Position numbers and translations under genes: made by a program
Assembly: GCA_963841455.1 (NCBI GenBank)
Contig: CAWJCU010000001.1
Location: 248,001 to 312,000 of the forward strand
Direction: 5' to 3'
Source: JAWVFM01 sp963841455
GTDB taxonomy: Bacteria > Actinomycetota > Thermoleophilia > Solirubrobacterales > 70-9
Length of the DNA stretch: 64,000 nucleotides
Notes under the pieces: generated by a model
What the model saw: only the letters and a program-made list of their open reading frames with translations
What the model was told of the DNA's origin: nothing
Databases searched by the model: none
In this document: piece after piece, positions 63,686 to 64,000 of the stretch
How the letters are laid out: each line of letters begins with the position of its first letter
How positions within the stretch are numbered: the first letter of the stretch is position 1

Positions 63686-63705
63686 CCACGACTTCGGGAC
63701 GTTCG
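63660..63705. terminator. Long hairpin at the end of the GDPD gene
   Basis: CGAACGTCCCG (63660-63670) and CGGGACGTTCG (63695-63705) are perfect complements around a 24-nt loop. The structure spans the last codons of GDPD and the gap to the convergent edge gene, so it may act as a bidirectional terminator. Confidence 0.5.
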
Positions 63706-63716
63706 CGTGGTCGGGT

Positions 63717-63992
63717 TCAGGCCGGGCGGCCCGAGTACCCCGGCACGCGCCGCTGCCCGCGCGACTCGAAGTACGCCCACTCGGCCTCGCCCAGCTCGGT
63801 CGCCGGATCCTCCGCATAGACCCACTCGCGCATGATTCGGTGCCAGTTCCGCTTTGCGCTCAGCTGCGCGAGGACGGCGAGCACCCCCGTCTCCATCCGG
63901 CGGCCCATGAGCTCATCGGCGGGCAGGCTCTCGCGGCGCATCAGCGAGTAGTACTCCGAGCGGGGGTCCGAGGTCGACTCGATCACCTTCAT
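63717..63992 (-). CDS. Conserved hypothetical protein at the right edge
   Basis: 91 residues from ATG 63992: MKVIESTSDPRSEYYSLMRR, then METGVLAVLAQLSAKRNWHR and MREWVYAEDPATELGEAEWA. Helical, charged, no membrane segment or signal peptide. A GTG one codon upstream is also possible, and the gene could extend beyond the window, since only eight bases lie before the start. No family recognised. Convergent with GDPD, 31 bp between stops. Confidence 0.5.
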   Translation of the reverse strand: MKVIESTSDPRSEYYSLMRRESLPADELMGRRMETGVLAVLAQLSAKRNWHRIMREWVYAEDPATELGEAEWAYFESRGQRRVPGYSGRPA

Positions 63993-64000
63993 CACTCGGC

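Overview
The window is strongly GC-rich, gene-dense DNA from an actinobacterium. The gene set (GC-rich Lsr2-less repertoire with a coiled-coil/winged-helix DNA-binding protein, a six-gene MCE cluster, LCP protein, PucR and TetR regulators, many GTG/TTG starts, stop/start overlaps of the ATGA/GTGA type) fits class Thermoleophilia (Solirubrobacterales/Gaiellales-like) best. That placement is inference from gene content, not a computed phylogeny. No insertion sequence, CRISPR array, rRNA or replication origin was recognised; one tRNA (Gln) is present.

Layout. 0-1.2 kb: truncated AAA regulator, a frameshifted DUF4242 gene, a GRAM-like protein. 1.2-3.8 kb: icd-mdh TCA pair, then a coiled-coil/winged-helix DNA-binding protein with a hairpin operator candidate. 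3.9-5.0 kb: an imperfect palindromic repeat, a fatty acid hydroxylase/sterol desaturase-type enzyme, a Cys-rich protein. 5.0-12.2 kb: second-messenger genes (a stand-alone cNMP-binding protein convergent with a zinc ribbon-cyclase-AAA-TPR protein, MBL hydrolase, PAS-GGDEF-EAL protein followed by a 7-TM protein). 12.3-15.7 kb: hsp20-lon heat-shock pair plus a membrane protein. 15.8-19.2 kb: two TetR regulators, a ferritin-like R2-type oxidase fused to an SCP2-like domain with a TetR-type operator, and an HD protein. 19.2-25.5 kb: large membrane proteins, each minus-strand one coupled by ATGA to a small membrane protein, and a phosphodiester glycosidase. 25.5-32.2 kb: glycyl-tRNA synthetase, a secreted protein with a 23-glycine linker, FmdB, LCP, ROK kinase, rsmI. 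32.3-41.1 kb: six consecutive MCE/MlaD genes linked by 4-nt stop/start overlaps, without YrbE permease or MlaF ATPase in the window. 41.2-43.7 kb: two tandem paralogous secreted proteins, a lipoprotein and a RemA-like protein. 43.9-52.2 kb: metG, a Tat-lipoprotein oxidoreductase, tatD-rsmA-ispE, a DedA-PAP2 fusion, PucR. 52.3-58.1 kb: secreted barrel-like protein, SRPBCC, M19 dipeptidase, tRNA-Gln, an HNH protein behind a consensus LexA box, glmU-prs. 58.2-64 kb: secreted repeat protein, DUF6351 protein, small anchored proteins, GDPD and an edge gene.

Sequence quality matters here. Many genes are interrupted by single-base indels, mostly one extra G or C, concentrated at 30-43 kb and 59.8-63.7 kb. 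Their reading continues cleanly in another frame, so most look like assembly errors rather than decay. Such genes are listed as one feature each, with the frame changes described.
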